Shown: in pieces, positions 12,220 to 26,822 of the stretch
Position numbering within the stretch: the first letter of the stretch is position 1
Layout: each line of letters starts with the position of its first letter
Assembly (NCBI GenBank): GCA_018343915.1
Contig: JABRWF010000002.1
Coordinates: 806,001-870,000 of the forward strand
Length of the DNA stretch: 64,000 bases
Direction: 5' to 3'
Source of the DNA: Agroathelia rolfsii
Taxonomy: Eukaryota; Basidiomycota; Agaricomycetes; Amylocorticiales; Amylocorticiaceae
The notes under the pieces: generated by a model
Databases searched by the model: none
What the model was told of the DNA's origin: nothing
What the model saw: only the letters and a program-made list of their open reading frames with translations
Program-made: the position numbers and the translations under genes

Positions 12220-14183
12220 ATAAGTGTTACAAATCCTACGACTGTGTACAAGAAGCATGTGCTATTAACGGCAGCACCAACATGGAGTTAGTGGTCACAA
12301 CAAAAGCGTATTGTTAAAAAAACTCATGCAAACCCAACTACCGGCGTCAAGATCATTTTCGCTCTGTCTGTGTTCCGGCAGCAAATTTTGCTGCTGAGAG
12401 GCCAATTGTCGTGACATTGCTTGTGCCACACTACCAAAATACATTTGAAAGGTCGCAGCAAGAAGTAGCCCGTTGCATATCCGACGTCCAATCACCCGCG
12501 GGCATCATTCGGTATGTTAGAGCGTGGCTATATGTGCAAGTATATCCCACTAACCAAGCTCATCATCATGATAGGGTCATTGCTATGGGACAGCTTGAAA
12601 CTGACATTTTTGCTGTCGCACAGCCCAATGTACAGGCCTTCCAAGATTTCTGGAACAAGTGTCTTCACAGTTTACAGATTAAATGTTCTGTCACTGGGAA
12701 AGAGTTTATAGGTGTTGCAAAGCCTTCGCTGTTCTTCATGGACGATACGCAGTATGATCTGCTCACCTGCATCCGGGCTACGGATACATCGCCTCCAACG
12801 ACTGTCCTAACCTGGATGATGGCGTTTTTAGGTGCAATAATTGCTATGGCATTCCCGAGCAAATATGGTGGCTTTTCCGAGATCATGTTACCCGAGTTTA
12901 CATCAGAGGAGATGGCCAATGGAAGGCTCATGAAACCTTGCGGGAAAATTAGACACATTCGAGGGCTCCCGGATATGTATGATTGTGAGGCTGATCCACA
13001 GCTTCTAGATATCCCTATGCTTAAAGATCAAGATCATCTCAATTATGCTTTCCAGAAGTTTATAAAGCTATACAATTCTACTAAACACTAAGTTGAATAT
13101 CTTGATAGAATGTTCATTGAGTCGGACGGAGTAGCTACAGCTAGTGCCATAGGGTACCATGGCAAAGAGCTCTCTAGTGTTGTGCACGGATGGGCTGCAG
13201 AAAATGGAAAATTGACCTATCATTTAGGCCCAATGCTGCCATTGAAACCAGGGACAAGTGAGTTCGCACAAAGTATGCTTGACGCTGAAATGGCTGCTGC
13301 GCCTCCAGGCATTGGTGACAGTGTAAAAAACTTCTTGGACAATATGCTCAAGATACGGGGAGAGGATAGCATTATCTACATATGTTTTGGGACGAGTTTC
13401 TGGTTTGTTCTTCTCTTGATTCTTTTCCCGTTGCTCATGAACCGTATTCCATCGGGCCTACAAATCCCGATCATCTCTGGCTACTGCTGAATACCCTTTC
13501 AAAAAAAGATATACCTTTTGTAAGCTTTCTCGTACTCCATTGGATGCAAAGGTGTTGATTTTTTTAGATCCTGTCGCATGCATCGCCGATGGCACAAGTT
13601 CCGGAAAATATAAAGGAGCGTTTTTCTGATACCCCCGGGAGTCTTCTCATTCCATGGGCACCACAGCAAACTATACTAGCGCACAAGGTAAGCGAGACCT
13701 GGGCGGTTGGGAGACTGAGATTGAGTAATGAAAAATGTTATATTTAGGCCATAGGGTGGTTTGTTATGCATGGAGGAGCAGGAGGTACCATGGATGCATT
13801 GATTCAAGGTGTTCCAATGTATGCATGCTTTTATCTTTCAAATATTGATGTTTCTCAACTATCATCTACAGCCGTTCACGGCAGATCAGCCAGGCAACAT
13901 TGCATATCTTGTACATATGTTGGATGTTGCTTTTGAGTTTATTGAGGTTCGCACCGGCCAGAATGGACTGAACCCCATCTATTGGACGGGAAAGACACCG
14001 AAGGGCACTCTTGAGGCTTTTAGCGAGGAACTGAATGAGGTCTTGGATAATTTGACGTCCGAGGTTGGATTGAGAAAGAGGGTAAATGCAAAGAAGCGGC
14101 AGAAGATCCTAGCTGGAGCCTGGGCACCAGATGGCCCGACGCATACCTCCTTCGATGCTCTCCTTCAGAGATTTAGTCTTTGA
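12220..14183 (+). pseudogene. UDP-glycosyltransferase, tandem copy 3 (multiply inactivated)
   Basis: Recognisable over its whole length as a UGT, closest to copy 2. Comparison of the eight exon equivalents shows five lesions. (1) The start codon is ATA at 12220-12222. (2) The donor of intron 3 after 13066 is gone: gtaa present in copy 2 is deleted, leaving aaagctat. (3) The acceptor before exon 5 is GG instead of AG at 13454-13455. (4) Exon 8 begins at 13872 after loss of 10 nt that encoded the I-G-W of the sugar-binding site, which shifts the frame. (5) The TATA-like box is changed. Reading through the missing donor reaches a TAA at 13089-13091. The threonine of the VTHGG motif is also replaced (VMHGG). 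A small transposon lies about 280 bp upstream. I regard this as a dead gene; a short N-terminal product from an internal ATG cannot be excluded. Confidence 0.92.
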
Positions 14184-15528
14184 TTTACATTGTGCTAGAT
14201 ATAGAGGATAAAGATGTGATCATATAAATGTCAGACCTTCATTCGGACAATATCTTGAGCCTCTTATGTAGCTTCGCTTATGAGAATGCAAGAGTGAAGT
14301 ATAATAACAAAGCATATGAAATCCTCAGGCTCTCCTATCAGCGAGTCCGTATCGCCCCTCATCTCCGAGTCGGTTTGGAATCTATTAGGTCAGAAAAATT
14401 GTAATCAATTTGGTTTATTGATCCAATAAGAAGCCTGACTCGAAACAAATGCTTGTCAGATAACCAAAATTCCAGTGACGGTGGGCTGCAAGTCAGCCCA
14501 GAGTAGTGGAGATAAGTGAATGCTTCCAATGATTGCCAGTGTGGCCAGTCATCGTACACAAAAGCAAAGTAGTTTGGCACCGAGAACCTACTGACAGCAA
14601 GACCCGAGGCTTCCAAGTTTGTTTCAAGTCTGGCTTCATTCTGGATTGAAAGAGCTAGGCGTTAATCGTTCAGCGCTTAGCATTTGCTTATTAATTTCAG
14701 AATTCAATATTCAATGCTCAGTCAGATTGGTACTATTAGTGGCAGAGTACGGCCGTAATGATGGCCCTGCTGCGATCTCCGACTCCCCTGGCAGAGCTTC
14801 ATCATTATTATCATCATGATCATGATCATTGAAACGACTACGATCGTTATTGACAGCACAAACTGAACCTTGTCATTCTTGGCATCATGTATTAGATAAT
14901 GATCTCCACTGCTATCCTTTAGCCTCCTGTAAGCAGAGTTTGATGGTTCGCTGCGTTCAATTGGACTGGAGCTATCCTTTCAAGTTTAATCATAGCCATC
15001 CCTTTGGCAATGTTGAAAGTAAAAGCAATGATAAGCACCACTCTCTCCTTTGTGGTATCCTCGTCTCAAACCCATTGTTAGCAACTTAAAACACACAATA
15101 TAGTATGTATGCATGAAGACCACCCAACCTTTAATCCAACAAAACAGACTAGCAAATGGAAACAATCAAGTAATTTAATTCAATGGTCATCCTAGTCAAT
15201 CAAAAAACTCATTATGCCAAGCACATCAAGTGATCTTATTCTAGATAGTATCAGCGGGTAATGTATGTAATTGGGAGAATGTTCGTTGGTGGCACCTCTA
15301 ACCAAGATCCACCCTACTGATGTCTCCAATCAATGGCATCATCTAGAAACGTGGGGACCAATAAATACATGTCCTCGCAGCACTGGCATCTATGCCACAG
15401 AGACCGGGAATCAAGCTCCCCTTCCCAACCACATTCCCGCTAAGATATCCCAGAATTGGTCCCATTTTATAAACAGCGCTGCAGTGGCTGGTCCTTGCCG
15501 TTCGCTTCATACTAGTAAACTTTGCAGA
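14184..15528. other. Spacer between UGT copy 3 and the DUF6533-type gene
   Basis: AT-rich sequence of about 1.3 kb with no supportable gene. It contains short simple repeats such as alternating atcat/atgatc near 14805-14830 and no clear transposon ends. Confidence 0.35.
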
Positions 15529-17197
15529 ATGTCAGCATATAAACTTCCTGTCTCAGTGGATACCGCTTGTATGCATAATTCGATAACCTGTATTCCACTG
15601 ACAAAGCCTAACCGAATATTCTATCTTCAGTGATTACTGGCAAGTATTCCAGAATAGGAGCGCTTGCACTTCTGGCTTATGATCATTGTGCGTTAATCTA
15701 TTTTAATTGATTTAACTTGAGTAGACTTTGATTGATAAGGCTTATGTGGTTTTATTTCAAGTGTTAACATTCAACACTGAGGTATGAAAGGAGCTAGATG
15801 TTGGTATCTGCAGAAGTCCTTACCTTTAGAATAAATGTAAAGGTATCTCATATATGGGGTAGCGGCTCCAAGATTGTCAATTGCTTGTATTTTATTGTAC
15901 ATATGCCTTTTTTGACTTAAGGGTATTGACTCATAGCTTTGTGTCAATAGAATCGCTGGCTTTCACTTGTCTGGCTTATCATTGACTCCAGCAAGTTTCA
16001 TATCCCTGCTCTTGTTTTTATTCTCATCCAACATTCTTAATAGTTCCAATGACTGGTACCGGCGTTGTTTCATCGCAGGTACACTCTTCATTTGATGTCC
16101 AAATAACATCTAGCACATTGGCTCATTATTCTCAAGATGTAATTTGATCTAGCTTCTAATATAGGCTAAATTAAAATGCCAATTTACTACAGCTGTATAC
16201 TCTATTTAATCCTGGATGATACTATGTATGTCTCTAGATTTGACTCGAAGTTATTCATATCATTTAACAAGCGCTTAGGACACTTCTATCGACTTTGATG
16301 GTGCAATGTAAGCTTTTTGAAATCGAAATATCCTACTGAGTTACACCTATTAGTATACCCATAGGTATCTTACAGATGCGGGTAAATCCATTTGGCTTTC
16401 TTATCAGAAACTCGTTTGACACTGACATAGATATATGCCATATGGAAATGTGACCGCCGTATACTACGCTTCATGGTGGTAGCAACTTTGTTAGAAGTTA
16501 TTGCAATGGCAATTCTCATTATTATCACAATGGTTCGCATATCAGGTATACTACCCACTGGTGCTTCCGTGGATTAGGAAAATAACGTCGCCTAATACCA
16601 TACAGATCTTCCGATCGTTTCTACCCCTACAGGATGCTCTTATTCGGGTTTGATACATACTTCGGCTCTGTTCTGGACACCCGCCCTTGTTGTTGAGCCT
16701 ATGCTTTGTGGCCTTGTACTCATCAAAACACGTCCGCTTCGGAATATATTCTGGTTGATTGAACCTAAGTCCCTCCCGGCAATATTGGGACGCGATAGTC
16801 TACTATATTGTGTGGTGTACGTGACTGCCTTGATCAAATCGATAGTGGATACACCAACGTGCTTTCTGATATTTATTCTCCTTTATACAGGATATTCTCT
16901 GAACTACTTGTGACAACTAATATATGGATACATGCGCCTGAATACATGAATATCGTCAACCCGTAGGTGCCAAACAATAGTTATGCATATATGCACTTGA
17001 TTTGATAAGAAAAATATCGATTCAGGTGGTCTATTGCATTGCCATCCATCTTGGGCTCCAGACTGCTCCTGCATCTCAAAGAACGCGCGCCCGAAGTCAA
17101 GGCCATGACATTAGCTATGAACAGTACTCAGCTCCACTCTGCACTGGTATTTAATGGATCGGAAGGGGTTGGGTCCTACTCAACATACGATGCATGA
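15529..17197 (+). CDS. Multi-pass membrane protein, DUF6533 type (model partial)
   Basis: Hidden in many short exons. The start MSAYKLPVSVDTA (ATG 15529) splices to LITGKYSRIGALALLAYDH, then LLTFNTE, then VSHIWGSGSKIVNCLYFI. This reproduces the N-terminal DUF6533 pattern of basidiomycete seven-helix proteins (Y-D-x-L-T followed by E-V-x-x-I-W). Later exons give VATLLEVIAMAILIIITMVR, then SALFWTPALVVEPMLCGLVL, a GRDSLLYCVV segment, and a final exon WSIALPSILGSRLLLHLKER ending at TGA 17195-17197. These match the typical C-terminal half (a cytosolic loop and R-D-S-x-L-Y helix, then GSRLLL-N/H-L). I could not resolve the exons between about 15960 and 16440, so a defect there cannot be excluded. 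Function unknown; membrane location expected. Its place inside the UGT array may be chance. Confidence 0.6.
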
Positions 17198-18178
17198 GCA
17201 GTAGCCATAGGCTCAGGAATCAAAGTTGTAGTGTGAGATCAAGAAATCACTCATTTCTTAAATATGCTACTAGTAGGCTTGTTACACGTGAGTTGTCTCA
17301 GAATGCATACTGTTAGTATGTATACATGTATGCAACTGCTTTTCAATATACGAAAATCTACACAAGCAAAAAATGAGTCGCAGTCAGCAAACTGTACATA
17401 GAAATAGGGGGAGGGGAATGGCTCACTTTTCTCATGTAAGGGCTGAGGCAGATAGATTACAATGACTTGGACCTCAGTATAAGGGAGGACCTGAGAGTGT
17501 CGTTTATAGGTCCAGGTGGCGGTGGCGCAAAACTGCGTCTGCAGAGACGCAGCCACTGACCCGGGGGCCACAGCGCCTATCCGTGCCTGAGTAGCTAGCA
17601 TTACTCATCACTTTCTCGATTCTCGAAGCTCAAGTTCCCTGCGCACGACATGCACTGGTGTTAGTCTGTAATGATACTGGACAGTACATCTGTATTGGAT
17701 AGCTTGATAAGGCCGACATATATTGATGGCTTGGCAAAGCGAGCAGAATCTTTAGCTGCCAGGCTTTCCATGATACCAGTATGGCTCAACAGGATGCTAT
17801 TGACTCTACCCTGCTACGAAAGCCTTTCCGGCTGCTTGTTAATACTTTGTCTTGCATACTTTCGACATAAGCCGCGTAATTAAGCTATCAAGGCATGCAA
17901 TTTATTGTAGCTCAAAGCAGTCATCACATTGTAATATGGTTGCTAAGTTGAAGTTAAGCGACGGGTATCTATTCAATGCATCAACATCTATGCCGAACGT
18001 ATTACGAGTCTCATCATTGATTCTATTGCTAGTGTGGTGTATTCACGTACTTGACCCACGGTACCTCACCCGAGCCGAGCGAACACGCAAGAGCTGTGTA
18101 TGCCTCAATGACTGATTTGACCAAGATTAGTAACATTTAACAGCTTCTTGATCCGATCGGAAGAAAAGTTTAGAGGCC
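17198..18178. other. Spacer upstream of UGT copy 4
   Basis: No gene was recognised. Two open frames (17251-17601 minus, 17671-17883 plus) have no features that convince me. The last part should carry the promoter of UGT copy 4, but it shows no clear similarity to the promoters of copies 1 to 3. Confidence 0.35.
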
Positions 18179-18283
18179 ATGAAATTATTTAGTCTCCGTT
18201 TTCTGTCGAGTTCTCACCCCAACAGACCATTGTATCTTTCCGAGTATCATTCTCATTCAACACGATTAGCCTCCGAATCGATA

Positions 18284-20277
18284 ATGAGCTCCGCAAACAG
18301 CTCCCTTGTAACAAAGAAGCATATATTACTGACAGCAGCACCTACATGGAGTAAGTGTCTATTTTGCTCATAAAAAATTAATACAGATCTTTTTTAAACA
18401 AACCATAGGTCACTTTCGTAGCGTCTGTTTTATAGCAGCAACATTTGCTGCTGAGAGACCAATCACTGTAACCCTGCTTGTGCCTTACTACCAAAAAACG
18501 TTCCAGCAGGCCCAGCAAGAAGTAGATCGATGCCTCGCAGACGTGAAATCGCCTCCTGGTGTTGTTCGGTAAGAACAAAGTGTAATGGCGCTCCAGTTCT
18601 TAGTTTTATAATTGATCGATGTTCAGGATAATTGCGTTTGGGGAGCATTCAAGCGATCTTCTATCAGGAATCCGGCCGAATATTCCTGCCTTCGAAGAGT
18701 TTTGGAGAAGGACTCTACATAGCTCGGCCATAACCTGCTCTGCCACGGGAAAAGAATACCCGGGTGTTGCAAAGCCGTCATTCGTCTTCGTGGATCCTTT
18801 TCAATACGATATCATGGTTCACATCCGTAGCATCCACTCGCCTGCTCCTATTCCTGTATTCGCATGGGTCACAGGTTTTACTGGAATGATAATCTCATGG
18901 CTATTTCCGAAGAAGTATGGTGGACTTGCGGACTTCATCCTACCCGAGTACACCCAGGAAGAAATTGCAAAAGGGAGATATTTGCCAACTACCGGCGAAG
19001 TCCGACATGTTCGAGGGACTCCAGATATGTATGATTGGGAGACCTATCCGCAGGATATCGGAAATCTTCCCTTTCCTAGCATGCAAGACGGTATCCCCTT
19101 CTTCTTGCATACAGCTACCAAGTACGTCTAGGTAAACGAGGACAACATAAAACCAATTTTTAATCTTGCAATTTCTCATAGAATGATACAAGAAGCTGAT
19201 GGCTTGGCTACCGCCAGCACGGTTGGCTATGATGGTGAACAGCTTTTGTCTGTTGTGGACGAGTGGGTGAACGAGAATGGAAGGACTTCGTTCCATCTTG
19301 GCCCCGTTCTACCTCTCAAACCCGGCACGAGCGAATTTTCTCAGGCTCAACTTGACGCCGAAATAGCTGCCGCTCCTCCAGGCATTGGAGATCGGGTTAT
19401 CAACTTTTTAGATGAGGCATTAAAATCAAATGGGGAACATAGCGTCATTTATATTTGCTTCGGAACAAATTTCTGGTAGGTCACAGTGACTGGTATTGTA
19501 AGGATCTACAATACTGATTTCATTAATCTTTAGGCCAACTAACCCTGACCATCTTTGGACCTTGTTGGAAATAATTTCTGACAGAGGCATACCATTCGTA
19601 AGCCATGTCAACTTTTCTTCTATCAATTTTCAATTGTTACTGAATGGGTTTAGATTCTATCACACGCGTCACCAGTAGCACAAGTGCCAGACCACATCAA
19701 AGAAAAATATTCCAATTCTCCTAACGGTCTACTGGTCTCATGGGCGCCGCAGCAGACTATCTTGGCACATAAGGTAATCTCAATCAAACATTTCAAAGAT
19801 ACAATGATGCGAGATGTTTTTCAGTCAATAGGCTGGTTTGTTACACACGGTGGAGCGGGAGGAACTATGGATGCGCTGACTCAGGGCGTCCCTATGTATG
19901 TCTAAATTCTCTCGCCCTGGTGGAGGGGATACTTAATACTCACCACCTAATACAGGATTGGATGGCCATTTTCTGCCGATCAGCCTAACAATATCGCTCA
20001 TCTTGTTCACACACTCGACGTTGCTTTTGAGTTCATCGAAGTGCGCACTGGTAAATTTGGCTTAAAACCCATCTACCTCACAGGGAAAACGCCAAAAGGA
20101 ACTCTTGATGCTTTCAGAGAAGAGGTTAAAAGCATTTTGGATGAGCTCTCTTTCGAAGCTGGTCGTAGAAAGAGAGCAAACGCACAGAAGCAGCAGAAGA
20201 TATTGGCTCAAGCTTGGGCACCGGGTGGAGCAACCTATGCTTCATTCCAGAGACTCGTCCAGAAGTTCGATCTTTAA
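18284..20277 (+). CDS. UDP-glycosyltransferase, tandem copy 4 (intact, diverged)
   Basis: Family-1 UGT of 530 aa. Exons 18284-18350, 18409-18568, 18627-19121, 19182-19475, 19534-19597, 19654-19773, 19825-19895 and 19956-20277 match copy 1 in length except exon 3, which is one codon longer. All introns are GT/AG. The catalytic-His region reads AAPTWSHFRSV; the sugar-donor site reads WAPQQTILAHKSIGW, FVTHGGAGGTMDALTQGVPM and IGWPFSADQPNN. It is the most diverged member of the array, for example KPSFVFVDPFQYDIMVHIRS where the others have FFIDSMQ. An upstream in-frame ATG at 18179 would add 35 residues (MKLFSLRFLSSSHPNRPLYL...) that look like a basic leader; I prefer 18284 because it aligns with the starts of copies 1 and 2. 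Acceptor substrate unknown. Confidence 0.9.
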
Positions 20278-20482
20278 TAATGTGAAATTTTGACACAATA
20301 TATATAGATAGTAATATGAAATATAAATGGGACGAGATTTAAGACATACAACGAGTCCCCTTATAGATTGTCGATGATCTCTACTGGATATTTTTCCGAT
20401 CACAAGTAGATGTACCAGTACAGGGGTGTTCCCGTATCATTTACGATCTAAGTCATGATTTAAAATGCATTATCGTTACATC

Positions 20483-21787
20483 CTACCATCGTTCTGTGTA
20501 ACTCGTCGGATTCAGAGTTGCCAGGTTTGCACACTTGATTTTCCCTTCCAAAACTAGCTCGCTGATAGCTTTTCCAGTACCTGGGGCATTACAAATACCC
20601 TACAAAAACCATTATTTGTAAGATTAAAACCATACTTATGCAAAATGAAGAAAAACACGTACCCAGCATGTGTGGCCAGTCGCAATATACAACCCATCGG
20701 CTATTTTAGGTACTTTGCCTACTAGCGGACCACCACCGGACCTTACTATAGGCAAGAAGCAGGCTTGTTTCCTCTCCACGACGCCCTCCCTTAATTGAAA
20801 TGATATGCTGCTGACATGTTTCTGAATGCTCTCACATGCCGCTTCATCAACCTCGACCTGATCCACGGTCTCCGGTAATGGCGAATCATCACCCGGTCCA
20901 CAACAGTACACCTCGTTGGTTGGGCGGGCATATATCTCGGGGCTTGCTCTCCTCATGCCTGGTAGAGAGATCTCCGTAAAGAGGACGTATGGTGTGACGG
21001 GGTGATCCTTTGCCTGAGGCGTGATGGTGATACTATGAGCCCTGGTTCCGGATATAGGTAAAGTAGGTACTAAGTAGGGTGACCATGCCCCTGCTGATAA
21101 AACGACGTCCGTTGCACTCAAGGTCTGTTTCTCGCCACTAGCTTTAACATAAGTGACCCCTGTAACCTTGCCATCCTCCTTCTCGATACTGGTTGCCCTG
21201 CCGATGATCAATTCAACGCCCTTTTCTTGGGCAAACTCCAGCATGACCTTGGTAAAAAGATATGGGTGGACTTGGGCAGTGTGTCCGGCAGGCGCCATAG
21301 GTGCGTATGAGGCTGTAAGGTCTTCTCTGATCCAGTCTAAATCATCAGGAAGGCCCAGATCGCGACGTGTCGGCGCAGTCGATTTTTGACTACCTTCAAG
21401 CCCGTTCGTCTTTTCTAAGCTGACCGGCTTCCCTCCTTCGCCTACGCCAGATCCGCTTTCTGCCGTTTCAGATGCATCTCCTTTACCCTCCCAGCTACCA
21501 CATTCAACAAACCTCCAACCGTAGCGTCCAGCCCCATTGTGTTCTTCCGCGAGCTTGACATGCTCTCGGAAGCTGACGTCCACGAGCGGTTTTGGGTACG
21601 CCCATTTAGCGACTAGACCTCCAGCTTTTCCAGAGGCCCCTTGGGCGACACCATGCGTAGATGCCTCCAAGATGGTAATTTTGATGTTCGATGGCTGATA
21701 TGATGCATGCCGAGTCAGGTAGTATGCAATTGTGCATCCAATGATACCACCTCCGATGATAACAATCTTTCTGTTATCTTCAGACAT
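20483..21787 (-). CDS. DAO-type FAD-dependent oxidoreductase (Tda3-like)
   Basis: Two exons, 20663-21787 and 20483-20599, give 413 aa. The N-terminus KIVIIGGGIIGCTIAYYLTR is a textbook FAD-binding Rossmann motif (G-x-G-x-x-G), followed by the acidic ribose contact ILEAS and the glycine-rich QGASGKAGGLVAKW typical of the glycine/D-amino-acid oxidase (DAO) family. The end GLYIATGHTCWGICNAPGTG is the second dinucleotide contact. Layout and wording resemble the yeast/fungal Tda3-type group, whose substrate is not established; sarcosine- or D-amino-acid-like oxidation is possible but unproven. An acidic insert (about residues 100-140) is rich in Gly, Ser and Glu. It lies tail to tail with UGT copy 4, about 200 bp apart. 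Confidence 0.85.
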
Positions 21788-22108
21788 GGCGCTGACGTTG
21801 AAAATCTAACACTAGGAGCGTAACACCGTAGATATGATGCACTAGGCCCGATGAAGTTAGTCAAAGTCAGAATTCGAGACAGTACAAATTGTACAATCAT
21901 GCAGCATGCTGGCTCATGATAGACGTCATTATCAAGTTCCAGCGGCCCGGGATCTCCGTCGAAGACACGATCACGTGCAAGGACTGATCGATCCACCCGA
22001 AACCCGTCTGGATCGTTTGGTATAAGCTTCTCAAGTCATAGTACAAGGAACTCCATATTTCATCATGCAACTTGCCTTGCACGCACTTGCCTGAGAACAC
22101 GTATCACT

Positions 22109-22970
22109 ATGGTGCTGCTCGAAAGGTTTATATCGGATGATGAAACCCATATCGCAGAATTAAAACGACAAAGGGAAATCTGTGGATGGGGATACGAAGA
22201 TGAAACGATCAACAAATGGCGAACCGACAACGACGCAGGCGACAAGGTTTGGCAGCCCTTAGGTTTGAACGTCTTCATGGCGATAGACCCATAAACCCAC
22301 ACCAGGCCCTATTTTGGATTTGGCTGGACAGCGGAAACGTTCAACTTGGCGACGGACAACACGAAGAATACAGCTTCTATCCTGGCATCGCCCCCCTCCC
22401 CCCAAACCCAAATTTTCAGCCAGTTGGCCATATCGCCCTCGACTGGAAGGATGAGCGCGGTGATGAAACTCTTGCATCGCGCGAAGATGGAACAATTTTG
22501 ATAACAACGTTTTTCATCTTGACTAGCCACCAAAGCAAGGGAATAGGACGGGAGGCCATGGATCTAATAGAAGCCAAGGCAGCATCACCTGAATTTGGGG
22601 CTAATGCCATTACATTGAATACAATGCCAGCAAAAGATGCGACAAGCCCTGCATTTTGGGCCAGCCTTGGACTCGAATATGATCCATCGAAAAGAGTCAT
22701 GTCAGTTATTTTTATAATAAATCATGAATATATTTTAGGTGCTAAATTGAGACTTGATGATCCCTCCTACATGGTTGTATATGTAGGGAACATTGGTACG
22801 CCCGTAGAGGGTATATCACGTATAAAATGGAGCCCGTTTTTAAAGCCAAACTTCCAAATGGAGAAGATGCCATGATGGATATTGTCGTAAGTACTTTGTG
22901 GCATTCCCAATCCGACTATGTAACTAACGCGTTTGTGAAACAGTTCATGCGAAAACAATTAGATCAGTAA
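22109..22970 (+). CDS. GNAT-family N-acetyltransferase
   Basis: Four exons (22109-22246, 22306-22700, 22787-22886, 22944-22970) give 219 aa. The first exon encodes MVLLERFISDDETHIAELKR and an REICGWGYE motif; the second gives LFWIWLDSGN, GHIALDW and the acetyl-CoA loop HQSKGIGREAMDLIE, which fits the GNAT signature Q/R-x-x-G-x-G/A. The C-terminal EHWYARRGYITYK is the usual last strand, followed by KLPNGEDAMMDIVFMRKQLD. Substrate unknown; small-molecule or protein N-acetylation is possible. Exon borders were chosen to keep these motifs in one frame; the 91-98 nt third-exon junction is the least certain. The gene starts about 320 bp from the divergent FAD oxidoreductase gene, so a shared promoter is plausible. 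Confidence 0.82.
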
Positions 22971-23494
22971 TATCTAGTGCTTAAACTCTACAACTTTGAA
23001 ATCATTATATCACCAACCTGAACCATGTCAAAATCAGAAGCACAATATATCAATGTAACTTTGATGCACAATTATCGACATTCATTAAACGCAGTGTATG
23101 TAAAATCATGAATGAGCATCGTTGCGTTTGCGACATCATAGTAGTAGCGTTTAAGGTTAACGATTTTGGCCCATTTGGAATCATTATCTTTATAGCTTGT
23201 CATGAAAAAGTTGTAGGACGAAGGAAAGGATGGTTCCGCTTGCGATTTTTTGATTCTGATTTTGATAACAAATCGACTCGAGAGTCGATTTTCGCTCGAT
23301 TTGTGTGCCGCTTTCTTCACGGGAGTTGCGTTGCGAGAATCGATCCCGAAAATCGTCGGAAATCGCGATTTGGCATGCTTCTGAATTGGCAACTTTTGAA
23401 CACTATTATCCGGCAGAAAGTCGGATTTAATAGAAATCGATCCTTGATATGTAAGAGCAAATACGATGACTATACACTATTCAAAAGACGCTTT

Positions 23495-26822
<3,328 letters not shown>

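Noticed and set aside
16370..17601. Minus-strand open frames at 16370-16558, 16640-16837 and 17251-17601
   Set aside because: The first two overlap plus-strand exons of the DUF6533-type gene on the other strand; none has recognisable motifs.
5215..22970. Idea that the UGTs, FAD oxidoreductase and GNAT form a secondary-metabolite cluster
   Set aside because: No polyketide, peptide or terpene synthase, P450 group or transporter lies within the block, so only proximity supports it.
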